DNA from: Vibrio tapetis subsp. quintayensis
GTDB taxonomy: Bacteria; Pseudomonadota; Gammaproteobacteria; Enterobacterales; Vibrionaceae
Length of the DNA: 64,000 bases
Assembly (NCBI RefSeq): GCF_030409945.1
Contig: NZ_JAUFQV010000032.1
Location: forward strand, 248,001 to 312,000
Direction of reading: 5' to 3'
How positions within the stretch are numbered: the first letter of the stretch is position 1; every line of letters starts with the position of its first letter. Below the pieces are notes generated by a model. The model had not been told where the DNA came from. It saw nothing but the letters and a program-made list of their open reading frames with translations, and searched no databases. Positions 26,752 through 36,005 of this stretch are shown here, piece after piece. The position numbers were made by a program, and so were the translations under genes.

Positions 26752-26795
26752 AAAGGACAGGCTTCCCAAGAAACTCTTTAACATGCCTGTCCTTT
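26752..26795. repeat. Inverted pair of REP-like motifs (copies 3 and 4)
   Basis: AAAGGACAGGC (26752-26762) and GCCTGTCCTTT (26785-26795) are perfect inverted copies 22 bp apart, able to form a long hairpin like a REPIN/BIME unit. They lie 176 bp beyond the 3' end of the RAYT gene. Confidence 0.78.
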
Positions 26796-26970
26796 TAAAT
26801 CCCTTTTAAATCCACCTATCTATCATCCCAATAAATCCCCTAACATTTTTGTCTTACTCTCCTTTAATTTCACCTTTTCAGAATAAATGTGCGAATCTTG
26901 CACGACAAATGCGCACGTTAACACCCTTACAGTTCAGTAAGTTCGAGTAAATAGGGGGGAATATTATTGG

Positions 26971-27936
26971 CTAATCTGGCAGCGAAAAACCGGATACACG
27001 GATATATCCTCTACGTCTCGCGATAAATTTAATCATCTGCTTAGTGCCAATCATGATGGATCTCGGTCGCTCTAATTGAGTCGTAATTTCAAGCCAGTCT
27101 TGCCTAGTAATACCTATTCGCTCAAGTATAGGTGGTAACTGCTCATCAATATGGCCTCTTTTATTGGCACGAAGCTCTCTACCCGTCCAATCCACTAATT
27201 CAATATAATCCAGTAAGTTATAAGGCACATGAGCAATATCTTCATTACCTAATGAATCGATAAACGGGTGCATGCAAGGCAACCTTTGGCCCTTATTTTG
27301 TAACTCTTTGATCCGCTCTTTCAACGATATATGCCGAGATTGTTCAGGTGTCTTGGCTGACCGACTGCGCACAGGATTCAATTCATCATAAACCATCGCA
27401 CTCAAAAGGCCTTTTTCATCGAGTAATGCTTGGCTTTTAAATCGACTTTCCCAGAAGTGACCAGTACATTGATCTTCTCCGTTTGCTCTTTTCGCCATAT
27501 AGAGATTCACTTCTTTCATAAACCAATCTAGGCCGAAAAGACGGTTTCTCCAAACCTCTACGGTACGCTTCACACTCGCAAGTTCTGCTTCTGTAAGAAT
27601 AGCTCCTTCTAAGCTTTTCTTCACCAACGCGGGTAAGTGGTGCAAAATACTCCAACGTTGTATCACTTCGTCATCTGATAAATTAAGTGCCTGTTCTTTA
27701 TCGATATATACAACAGTATGATAGTGATTATCCATCACAGCGTAAGAGCATAGTTTAATACAATAAACGCTGGCTACGTGCCGTAATCGGTCTTCAAGCC
27801 ACACTCTTCTATGCTCATAATCTGTGTTTGTTATCCGGTCAACCCCACACAGAAAGCCGCGCCTTACGCATCGAACAGTACAATGATAATAGCGGGTCGT
27901 TTCCAGGCATATTTGTTGCTTTCGAGGTATTGTCAT
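26971..27936 (-). CDS. REP-associated tyrosine transposase (RAYT, IS200-like Y1 family)
   Basis: 321-residue Y1/HUH transposase. The metal-binding HUH motif is HYH in VMDNHYHTVVY; the catalytic Tyr is probably in NLYMAKRANG; the family-specific GHFWESRFKSQALLD and LNPVRS follow. N-terminus TRYYHCTVRCVRRGFLCG is the usual RAYT opening (long subgroup with a C-terminal extension). Start ATG 27936 is preferred to an upstream TTG. RAYTs are usually single-copy and act on short palindromic REP sequences rather than on their own ends; the motif AAGGTGCCTGTCCTTT flanks this gene and recurs nearby. Confidence 0.92.
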   Translation of the reverse strand: MTIPRKQQICLETTRYYHCTVRCVRRGFLCGVDRITNTDYEHRRVWLEDRLRHVASVYCIKLCSYAVMDNHYHTVVYIDKEQALNLSDDEVIQRWSILHHLPALVKKSLEGAILTEAELASVKRTVEVWRNRLFGLDWFMKEVNLYMAKRANGEDQCTGHFWESRFKSQALLDEKGLLSAMVYDELNPVRSRSAKTPEQSRHISLKERIKELQNKGQRLPCMHPFIDSLGNEDIAHVPYNLLDYIELVDWTGRELRANKRGHIDEQLPPILERIGITRQDWLEITTQLERPRSIMIGTKQMIKFIARRRGYIRVSGFSLPD

Positions 27937-28072
27937 GTTGATTTGGGCGCTTATCAAAAGTGATTAGAATAATGCTAGTGGAAAAAACTTGGCGAGACAC
28001 GGTCAGAAAGCAAAACCTCGACGCAAAGAGTACAAACATGAAATTGATGGGTTTATAAATTGCTAATCACTT

Positions 28073-28088
28073 AAGGTGCCTGTCCTTT
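28073..28088. repeat. REP-like motif copy 5
   Basis: AAGGTGCCTGTCCTTT, 137 bp upstream of the RAYT start and identical to copy 2. It lies between the divergent RAYT and PAP2 genes. Confidence 0.75.
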
Positions 28089-28190
28089 GAAGTCCTTTTC
28101 ACTCTTTAGCAGTAGGTTTGACCTGAGGCTAACTTTGTTCGCTTTCATTCGGGTATGATAATCGGCTTTTAAAAAGCGATAAGAAGTATT

Positions 28191-28934
28191 GTGAACTGGT
28201 CTTTTCTCCCTAAACGTTTCGAATTCATTGCCATTGCCATTCTTACGGCCTTAATTGGTTTAATGGTGTTAGTTGTGCCAACGCCTGACTTAACTTCTGT
28301 ACTTAGCGACAGTACCGGTTCTATGCTAGACATTCTCACTATGTCAGCAGGCCAAGAGGGATTCTTATACACGACGGCGCTTTTGTGTTTGTTACCTTTA
28401 CTATTCCGCTTACCGCTACCCAAGTTATTTGAGGTTTACGCGAAGTTTGGCGCGTTATTGGTGTTGAGTTTTGTTCTTAAAACCGGCATGAAACACATCA
28501 CAGAAGTGCCTAGACCTTACACACTACAACTGAGTCAGTCAGAATTGGTCGTATCACCTGAAGACTTTTACGCTCACAACGCCGCTGAACGCGAGTCCAT
28601 CATTGAAGAAGCCAAAGATACATTCAGCCCTTGGCGACTAAAGCATTGGGAGGGAGAAACAAACTACTCCATGCCGTCAGGCCATACTATTTTCGTGGCT
28701 ATCTGCGTGATGTTTTGGGGTGGTTTTTTATTGGCTCAGCGACAAAAAACACTATTCACACTATTGATCGTTTGGGGCGTTGGAGTGGGCTTTAGCCGCC
28801 TGTGGCTTGGCATGCACTGGCCGTTAGATGTAATGGTGTCTTTGGTATGCGCGGCATCGTTAAATTTCTTGGTTCCCAATATCACAGCGCCAGGTTGGAT
28901 TAGCCAAATTACATTTAAAAAACGCAAAGCATAA
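28191..28934 (+). CDS. PAP2-family lipid phosphatase (PgpB-like)
   Basis: 247-residue integral membrane phosphatase with a GTG start at 28191. The three PAP2 motifs are all present: KTGMKHITEVPRPY (motif 1), MPSGHTIF (motif 2) and SRLWLGMHWPLDV (motif 3, with the catalytic His). About six membrane helices. Size and insertion between motifs 1 and 2 resemble PgpB, which dephosphorylates phosphatidylglycerol phosphate and undecaprenyl pyrophosphate in the periplasm. Stands alone, divergent from the RAYT gene. Confidence 0.87.
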   Translation: MNWSFLPKRFEFIAIAILTALIGLMVLVVPTPDLTSVLSDSTGSMLDILTMSAGQEGFLYTTALLCLLPLLFRLPLPKLFEVYAKFGALLVLSFVLKTGMKHITEVPRPYTLQLSQSELVVSPEDFYAHNAAERESIIEEAKDTFSPWRLKHWEGETNYSMPSGHTIFVAICVMFWGGFLLAQRQKTLFTLLIVWGVGVGFSRLWLGMHWPLDVMVSLVCAASLNFLVPNITAPGWISQITFKKRKA

Positions 28935-28959
28935 ATAAGAAAACAGAGTTTCTAATCAA

Positions 28960-29006
28960 AAACAGCGGCTGCTCTCGCTTAACGTTAGCGAAAGCAACCG
29001 CTGTTT
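28960..29006. terminator. Bidirectional hairpin between PAP2 and VOC genes
   Basis: AAACAGCGG (28960-28968) pairs with CCGCTGTTT (28998-29006) and the interior pairs almost completely (TGCT.TCGCT / AGCGA.AGCA). On the minus strand it is followed by TTTTTGATTAG, on the plus strand by only TTT. It lies between two convergent genes. Confidence 0.75.
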
Positions 29007-29056
29007 ACAGTGTAAATTCCAATCGGTTGAAGTAGAGAGTTTAGGTAATAGCACCG

Positions 29057-29484
29057 CTATTCAATAACTAAGCTGCCGTCTTCGTTAAATTGCCAGAAAT
29101 CAGCGTAAGCCACCTCCCATAAATGGCCATCTGGGTCGGTGAAGTAACCACTATACCCTCCCCAAAATACATCTTGAGCCAGTTTTACAACTTTGCCACC
29201 GCTTCGCTCTGCAAGGGCTAATGTTGCATCGACTTCTGATTTTTCTCTCGTGTTGTGAGCCAAAGTTACGCCCGAGAACCCTGTCGTTTACCCGCAAAAT
29301 CTGGGGATACATCTTCAGCCAATTTATCTAACGGATAAAGCGCAACACAAACGCCTTTTGTCTGAAAAAATACGATCCCAGCATCCACTTTACTGGTCGT
29401 TGGGAAGCCAAGATCTTGATAGAAATTACATGAACGTTCTAAATCGCTCACACCTAAAGTGATAATACTTACGCGTGGTTCCAT
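29057..29484 (-). pseudogene. Frameshifted VOC/glyoxalase-family protein
   Basis: Two frames together make one VOC domain of about 142 residues: the first half (29484 to about 29280) starts MEPRVSIITLGVSDLERSCNFYQDLGFP, and the second (about 29276 to 29057) continues with LAHNTREKSEVDATLALAERSGGKVVKLAQDVFWGGYSGYFTDPDGHLWEVAYA. Reading one extra base near CAGGGTTC (plus 29277-29281) restores QGFSGVTLAHN without a break. So a single base is missing in a short G/T run: either a genuine inactivating mutation or a sequencing error. The family binds metals and degrades or sequesters small molecules; the exact role is unknown. Confidence 0.85.
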
Positions 29485-29621
29485 GAGTGTCCCATCTAAG
29501 TTCAGATTATTGATTTCACAGTCTAGGATCTAACTCGCAACAATGCATATTTGTCGCTAAGTTTTGCCACCACCTACGCAGTTACGGGCCACATTGCTAA
29601 CTTAAAAACGCTCAAAGATCA

Positions 29622-32600
29622 TTAGTACATTCTTGGTTCACCACGATAGATGACCCTATCATTCCCCCGATAAACACCAAACGTAATCGTCGCTCTTGGG
29701 TTTTCATCCCCTCGACCATCCCAATTGTAATGCAAATGCTCCATGTTACCGGTGTTGACCCCTTCACAGTGTAATCCGGTTTCGAAGCTTGTTGGCACAG
29801 CCCCAATACGTAGCCACAATTTCACTTGTTCGCGTACATCGTTGGTGACTTGATTTTGTATTGCAACCAAGTCGTCCGAATCACCAACAGTCACGTTACC
29901 TGCCCCTGTCATCGTTACCGCGGTTGCTCCAGACGTTGGCCAAATTCTTAGGCGACAGAAGTTATCACTGTTAAAAGCACTGCCACTATCTAGCGTATTA
30001 ATCACGAAGTTGCTGCCATTCCAATATTCCGCTTTTAACGGAACCGTTAAATTGGCACCACTAATGCCGCCAATATCTGACATCGTCATCCGGCCATATC
30101 GTACATCTAATTCTTCTGTTAACCCTTTAACGTCTTTCACTCCAGAGCCATCATTTCTGTATTCATCAGTACTATCAAAGTAAGTACAGCCTTGCGTGGC
30201 GCAGTTTACCGTTCCTTCGTTCACTTCCAACCCCATTCGAACTCGATACGGGCCATCAGGAATCGTCTTCAGTGGCGATGACGACTCTTCTACTCTGTTG
30301 AACTTCAAAATAGAAATAGGTATACCCAAGGTGCCAGCGGACCAATCCGACTCCCAACCACTGCTGGATATGGTACTCATATCGATTCGACTGGTAAGAT
30401 CATTCGTTGTTGGTGACGTTTTACTGGCATCCACCGCTTTAAGTTGAATCGCCATCACGTAGTTCGTCAAATAAGGGTAATTTAGCGTTGTTGTATTTCC
30501 AACAGCTTGAGCAGCAACTTCGAATTGCGCCCCAAACCCTTGCTTCATGTAGGTAAAATTACTTTGTCCTTCATTTACCACACTGCTGCTCAATGCAAAA
30601 TGGTCAGGATAGAAGCGTCCGATAGCGGCTATACCTTGCTCTACTGCACCCAAAGCATAATTAGGGAAATCCGCTTGTAACCATAAACTTCCCACTTCAC
30701 TCCAACTTAAATTGGAAATCACCAAACCACTCTGCGCTTCACCTGTAGTGGTAAAATTATAGTGTTGGTCCGTTGTACTCGGTTGAATCAAAGCGCCAGG
30801 TTCCTTGCCTGCAGGGGTATGTAAGGCATGAGAAAGCTTAACGCGAGCAAACTGCCCACCCGCCGTATAATAATTGGGCGTGGTTGGTTGTGAACACAAT
30901 ACATCCGAAATCACATCGTTATTTCCATCCCCGGAATCATCCCCTGAAATAGCAGAACCCAACCAAGTTACGGGCTTAATAGTGACGCTAAATGCTTCTC
31001 CTGCTTTTGCAAAGCCATTACCCGAAGTGGCTGTTCCTGTATGACCTTGGTTCAAACCGGTCGAAGTAATATTACAGATTGCGAAGGTATGAGGCCGAGA
31101 ATGAACAAGCATATCGCCAGTCACACCTCCACCGACTTCTTCAATAGAAACACTGACTGTCCCCGCATCGGCATAATGCACTAAAGCTGTGCCTACCCCA
31201 CTAGAAAAAGTGATATTCCCAGTCACAAGGCTCGCATTTAAATTACCTGTAACTGGCAACATTTTCGCAGTGGCTGACACTTCAAGACTTTTAATCCCCT
31301 CATAAGATGGAAGCACAGTGCCAGTATTATCTACTGCCTTTATTGTCACCGTGGTATTTTGACCGGCAATCATCAATAACGGACTGGGTTCAAAAATAAA
31401 CCCATTGATTTCAAAATTATACTTTCCTGCGCTCGCATTAACTGTTGGCTTTTCGACCCATACGGCACTAATATCCACTTCGGTTTGGACAGAACTAAAA
31501 AGGTAATAAGTAACAATACCGGCTTGAATTGGAATAGAGCTAGCATCCGTTAAGCATGTACTGGCTTCCGACACCTTCCAACAAACTTGCGCCCCTCCAG
31601 AGTGAGTAAGGTTCAGATTGCCATAGGCGTTACCATCTACGGCTCCTTGGCTATTAACAATTGAAAATGTAATTGGGATCGATTGATTAACCACCTGAGT
31701 TGCAGACATCGGACTAATATTGAGTTGCTGGGTATCATTATTACAGCTTGATATGTCACCGTTGATGACAGAAGCGCCTTTAAGGCCAATATCAAAAGCT
31801 GCCACAGCACCAGTTAACTGACTACTACCAGTGATCGAAAATTCATTTTCCGTTATAACAAATCCTGTAACTCGTACATCGTTAAGAAATTTGGCCTCAG
31901 CGTCGTCACCATGAACGATGATATTTAGGTTTCGGGCAATGCCATCCAAAGCAGAGCCATTGCTCAAGTTCATGTTCGCTTGAGCGGAGTTGTCCATCGT
32001 AAATTCATTCGCATGAAGAAAAACCTCCCCATTCGTAAATATCCGAGCGTTGCCAATAATTTTTATTTCATCAGCCCAATAGTCTCCTGCGTTCAAGGTA
32101 ACGTGGGCATCTCCGGAAATCGTGATTTCACCAAAAAAACCTGAAGACAATGTGTGTGTTCCAGAAGCAACCGAATAGTTACTACTTCCAGGACTGTAAG
32201 ACGCAAAACTATAGTTAGGCACCATTAAGCTCGGATCGGCAACACACGTCCCAGTATCACAACTGGTATTAGGTGTAACATTTATGCTAGCAAAACCAAC
32301 TCTATTATTAGGTACAGCCCCAGTAATTTTGGACGACCCAACCATTTTTAGCTCTCCATCTGTATCCCAAGTTTGGACAGCTCCAGTAAACTGAGTACAT
32401 TGTTGTACAGTAAAGGGCACTTCAAAAATAATGTAACCGAGCGTTTCTACAATATGCATACGCTCTGCATCGGTATCCTGATCTTCATCAACCATAAAAC
32501 TGGATTTAGCCGTTTCTAGCCGACACCGTCGTACCCAGCCACCATCGCCACCACTACGAGTATTTTTGGAGGCAATAATAATAGGCACCACATCGTAAGG

Positions 32601-33446
32601 ACTGTCGTAATCAGCGTATGTCTCACAACCAGTACTTACAGGGTCACCTGTGTTGTATGAATTAGTCGTTTGCTGGGTTTCAATACTAAATTTGATGTCA
32701 TCTTTTTCACCACTTCCCACCGCCGCAAGAAAACCAATACGTTCATTCTGAGTTGGGTAACCTCTTTGGTCTATTGACTTTTTACCATCAATTTCAGAAC
32801 GCTCCAGAGCCATGTCAAAACGGTTACTGTTCACGTTATATACGGTAGAGGTTAACCAAAAGTCCGCGCCATTCGCCACACTTTGTACTTGGTGAATAAT
32901 ACCGGGTTTCGAAGCAAAGCCCGTAAAACCTTGGCCGTTGAACTGATTGTATTTTACCCTTTCTCTTTGGTTTCGATTGGGCGGGCGAACCACAGGCGTC
33001 CCAGGGTTAATATCTATATCTATTCTAGTGCGAAACTTATTGGTATTAATGTCACCTGCTAATACTTGAACACCACTAGAGAAGTTATGAACCCCTTTTT
33101 CAATCACGAGGTAATCAATGACCTTCATCGGCAAGTCTTGCATGCCTCCCGGCTCTGTTGTATTAGGGGCGAATTTCTGCTGGAAGCGGACGCGAGTCGT
33201 GTTGACATCTAAAATACGAATGGTAGATGGACGATCGGTTTCATCTTGAAAACTAACGGTGTCCATGAAAAACACCAAGGGAGCAGTTGCATAGGTTTCA
33301 TCAAATATGATTTCACAAACCGTATCAATGCAATCAGCATGTGGAAAAGCGTTAACATTATAACGTCCATACTCTAACTCTAGTGCTAAGCTTGAAAAGC
33401 TCACCAGCAGTAACAAGACACCAAGCAGTCTTAATATGAGCCTCAT
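29622..33446 (-). CDS. MshQ-like large secreted protein (orphan)
   Basis: 1274-residue protein with a signal peptide (about residues 1-21, SLA/LEL). N-terminal part (22-360) is an H-type lectin-like/MshQ-N region (FPHADCIDTVCEIIFDETY, FQQKFAPNTTEPGG). The middle (about 430-590) has a polymer-forming beta-helix-like stretch of bactofilin type (TISGDAHVTLNAGDYWADEIKIIGNARIF). Ig-like segments follow (about 600-780), then a DUF6701-type C-terminal domain with the WLGSAISGDDSGDGNNDV and YGRMTMSDIGGISGANLTVPLKAEYW features. This is the layout of MSHA biogenesis protein MshQ, normally the last gene of the MSHA pilus locus. Here no pilin or assembly gene is adjacent, so its partner is unknown. Confidence 0.8.
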   Translation of the reverse strand: MRLILRLLGVLLLLVSFSSLALELEYGRYNVNAFPHADCIDTVCEIIFDETYATAPLVFFMDTVSFQDETDRPSTIRILDVNTTRVRFQQKFAPNTTEPGGMQDLPMKVIDYLVIEKGVHNFSSGVQVLAGDINTNKFRTRIDIDINPGTPVVRPPNRNQRERVKYNQFNGQGFTGFASKPGIIHQVQSVANGADFWLTSTVYNVNSNRFDMALERSEIDGKKSIDQRGYPTQNERIGFLAAVGSGEKDDIKFSIETQQTTNSYNTGDPVSTGCETYADYDSPYDVVPIIIASKNTRSGGDGGWVRRCRLETAKSSFMVDEDQDTDAERMHIVETLGYIIFEVPFTVQQCTQFTGAVQTWDTDGELKMVGSSKITGAVPNNRVGFASINVTPNTSCDTGTCVADPSLMVPNYSFASYSPGSSNYSVASGTHTLSSGFFGEITISGDAHVTLNAGDYWADEIKIIGNARIFTNGEVFLHANEFTMDNSAQANMNLSNGSALDGIARNLNIIVHGDDAEAKFLNDVRVTGFVITENEFSITGSSQLTGAVAAFDIGLKGASVINGDISSCNNDTQQLNISPMSATQVVNQSIPITFSIVNSQGAVDGNAYGNLNLTHSGGAQVCWKVSEASTCLTDASSIPIQAGIVTYYLFSSVQTEVDISAVWVEKPTVNASAGKYNFEINGFIFEPSPLLMIAGQNTTVTIKAVDNTGTVLPSYEGIKSLEVSATAKMLPVTGNLNASLVTGNITFSSGVGTALVHYADAGTVSVSIEEVGGGVTGDMLVHSRPHTFAICNITSTGLNQGHTGTATSGNGFAKAGEAFSVTIKPVTWLGSAISGDDSGDGNNDVISDVLCSQPTTPNYYTAGGQFARVKLSHALHTPAGKEPGALIQPSTTDQHYNFTTTGEAQSGLVISNLSWSEVGSLWLQADFPNYALGAVEQGIAAIGRFYPDHFALSSSVVNEGQSNFTYMKQGFGAQFEVAAQAVGNTTTLNYPYLTNYVMAIQLKAVDASKTSPTTNDLTSRIDMSTISSSGWESDWSAGTLGIPISILKFNRVEESSSPLKTIPDGPYRVRMGLEVNEGTVNCATQGCTYFDSTDEYRNDGSGVKDVKGLTEELDVRYGRMTMSDIGGISGANLTVPLKAEYWNGSNFVINTLDSGSAFNSDNFCRLRIWPTSGATAVTMTGAGNVTVGDSDDLVAIQNQVTNDVREQVKLWLRIGAVPTSFETGLHCEGVNTGNMEHLHYNWDGRGDENPRATITFGVYRGNDRVIYRGEPRMY

Positions 33447-33534
33447 TTAACAACCAATCATTAACTTATACCTACATAAGCCTAAGATTAGAACACATTC
33501 AATTACATAAATGTTTAATTGCTAACAAAAAACG

Positions 33535-33562
33535 AAAAAACCCAGAATAATCTGGGTTTTTT
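33535..33562. terminator. Bidirectional terminator after glgB
   Basis: AAAAAACCCAGA / TCTGGGTTTTTT (33535-33546, 33551-33562) with loop ATAA. T-runs on both strands. It ends the leftward glgB transcript. Confidence 0.88.
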
Positions 33563-33588
33563 ATTACATGATTTTATAAATGAAAAAC

Positions 33589-35802
33589 TTAATTTTTCAG
33601 CTTATAAAACACCGTCGCGAGTGGCGGAATTTTTAACGCCAGAGACTGCGCTAATCCTTCACTCTCAATCGCTTCGGTTTGAGCATGTTCAATGACCTCA
33701 AAGCCGCTACCGTTATAAGTATCAGCGTCGGTATTAAGCAACAACTCATAACGACCAGCATTAGGCACACCCATACGGAATGCTTCATGCGGAACAGGGG
33801 TGAAGTTTGAAATAACCAACACGCGCTCACCGGCTTCACTGATACGCTCATGAGCCAGAACACTGGCTTCACTTGCATCTTGTAAGCGCCACTCAAAACC
33901 TGCAGGTGCACAATCTTGATCGTGCATTGCAGCTTCATTGCGATACAACATGTTAAGGTCACGAGTTAGCGTTTGAAGGCCTTTGTGACGATCAAAGTCG
34001 GTCAAGAACCACTGCAGTTGGTCATCATGATTCCACTCACCTGTTTGGCCAAACTCAGCCCCCATAAAGTTGAGTTTCTTACCTGGTTGACCATACATGT
34101 AACCCATGTAAGCGCGAAGATTGGCGGTTTGCTGCCATTCATCGCCCGGCATTTTCTCGTGAATGGAGCGTTTACCGTAAACCACTTCATCATGAGACAG
34201 TGACAGCACGTAGTTTTCACTGTGTGCATACACCAATGGGAATGTGATGGTGTTGTGGTGATATTGACGATGAACCGGATCTTCTTGGATGTAAGATAAG
34301 CTATCGTGCATCCAGCCCATGTTCCACTTAAATCCAAAGCCTAAACCACCCATGAAAGTAGGGGCGGAAACACCAGGGAATGCCGTCGATTCTTCCGCTA
34401 TCGTCATGGCGTTCGGGAAGTGTTTATACACCTCTTCGTTCATCCATTTTAGCGTCCAAATCGCGTCGTGGTTTTCATTACCACCATCGACATTCGGAAT
34501 CCATTGATCGTGGCTACGTGAATAATCGAGGTACAACATAGACGCAACGGCATCCACACGAATACCATCGATATGGAATTGCTCGAACCAGTACAAAGCA
34601 TTTGAGACTAAGAAACGGCGAACGTGCTCTCGGCCCATGTCATAAATGTATGAGTTCCAGTCTTGATGCCAGCCACGGCGTGGATCTGGGTCATGGAATA
34701 ATGGCGTACCATCGAAGTTAGCTAAGCCGTGATCATCTGATGGGAAGTGCGCAGGCACCCAATCAAGTACTACGCCAAGGCCAGCTTGGTGACATTGATC
34801 AACGAAATACTTGAAGTCGTCAGGTGAACCAAAACGGCTGGTTGGCGCAAATAAACCAACAGGTTGGTAGCCCCAAGAACCATAGAATGGATGCTCTGAG
34901 ACCGGCATCAGTTCAATATGGGTATACCCCAAATCGACCAAGTAAGGGATCAGCTGTGCGGCCAATTCACGGTAATTTAGGAAGTCGCCATTTTCATCAC
35001 GACGCCAAGAACCCGCATGCAGCTCATAAAAAGACAAAGCTTCTTTAGTCTTAGTACTCAATGGGCGATTCTGCCATTTACTATCTTGCCAATCATAACG
35101 GGCATGGTCGTAAGTTACTGAGGAAAAAGAAGGGTATTGCTCTGCATGAAAACCCCATGGATCGGCTTTATGTGGTAAGCCTTCACCGTTTGGACCTTTA
35201 AGCTCATACTTGTACGATTCACCTTCCGCAAGCTCGGGAATAAAAATACCCCAAATGCCGTAATCCAAGCGCTGCATTGGCGTACGGCGACCATCCCACT
35301 GATTAAAATCACCAATAAGGCTAGCAGCAGTCGCATGCGGAGCATACACAAGGAAACGAGTACCCGAGATAGATTTACCGTCTCTTTCGATGGTAACGAA
35401 CTGTGCGCCCATTTCATGGTACATCTGCTTTGGTGCATGCAGATCATCGTATTCGGCATACAGGCCGTGATACTGATACGGGTCATCAAGGATTTGCTCA
35501 TCACCAGACCAATTCACCGCCAAACGGTAGTGAGTAAAGGTAAGATCATGTCTTTGCGTTAATATAAAGCCGCTTGCATCTTCACGCTCAAGTGCAATGC
35601 GTGTGTTATCTTCTAGCACCAACTGAACACTGTCCGCCCCGGGCATCCATACTCTTAAGAAAACCCCTTCATTTTTACAATAAGGGCCTAAAAAAGAAAA
35701 CGGTTCTGCAAAGGCAGCTTGAGAAAGTTGGGTGTAGGCTTTTGTAGATTGTGTTTTTATATTCAATGCCTTTTCCCCTGACACATATGAGATATCTCTC
35801 AT
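33589..35802 (-). CDS. glgB: 1,4-alpha-glucan branching enzyme GlgB
   Basis: 737-residue GH13 branching enzyme making alpha-1,6 branches in glycogen. N-terminal CBM48 region, then catalytic motifs DWVPAHFPSD, GIRVDAVASMLYLDYSR (nucleophile Asp), TIAEESTAFPG (acid/base Glu) and LSHDEVVYGK. Length equals that of E. coli GlgB (728). The N-terminus is uncertain: ATG 35802 has no good ribosome site, while an in-frame TTG at 35766 has AGGGG 8 nt upstream. Downstream of malQ-malP on the same strand, but a terminator between them implies a separate promoter. Glycogen synthesis genes glgC/glgA are not nearby. Confidence 0.95.
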   Translation of the reverse strand: MRDISYVSGEKALNIKTQSTKAYTQLSQAAFAEPFSFLGPYCKNEGVFLRVWMPGADSVQLVLEDNTRIALEREDASGFILTQRHDLTFTHYRLAVNWSGDEQILDDPYQYHGLYAEYDDLHAPKQMYHEMGAQFVTIERDGKSISGTRFLVYAPHATAASLIGDFNQWDGRRTPMQRLDYGIWGIFIPELAEGESYKYELKGPNGEGLPHKADPWGFHAEQYPSFSSVTYDHARYDWQDSKWQNRPLSTKTKEALSFYELHAGSWRRDENGDFLNYRELAAQLIPYLVDLGYTHIELMPVSEHPFYGSWGYQPVGLFAPTSRFGSPDDFKYFVDQCHQAGLGVVLDWVPAHFPSDDHGLANFDGTPLFHDPDPRRGWHQDWNSYIYDMGREHVRRFLVSNALYWFEQFHIDGIRVDAVASMLYLDYSRSHDQWIPNVDGGNENHDAIWTLKWMNEEVYKHFPNAMTIAEESTAFPGVSAPTFMGGLGFGFKWNMGWMHDSLSYIQEDPVHRQYHHNTITFPLVYAHSENYVLSLSHDEVVYGKRSIHEKMPGDEWQQTANLRAYMGYMYGQPGKKLNFMGAEFGQTGEWNHDDQLQWFLTDFDRHKGLQTLTRDLNMLYRNEAAMHDQDCAPAGFEWRLQDASEASVLAHERISEAGERVLVISNFTPVPHEAFRMGVPNAGRYELLLNTDADTYNGSGFEVIEHAQTEAIESEGLAQSLALKIPPLATVFYKLKN

Positions 35803-35848
35803 TTCAACCCATGCATAACAAGGATTGATATTCCATTATTATGAAAAA

Positions 35849-35871
35849 TGCTCGCCCTTAAAGGGCGAGCA
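35849..35871 (-). terminator. Intrinsic terminator after malQ
   Basis: TGCTCGCCC / GGGCGAGCA (35849-35857, 35863-35871) with loop TTAAA; on the minus strand followed by TTTTTCATAAT. It separates malPQ from glgB. Confidence 0.82.
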
Positions 35872-36005
35872 CTTAATTCACCCCTAAGGATGAGACTTTA
35901 CCGTATAAACGCACAACAAAGTGTGCTCAGTCTACCATGGTTCTTACAAAGTGACAGTGCTTGCATAAATTAGGCAACTCCTTATACCACTTTGTTTTCT
36001 CATCA

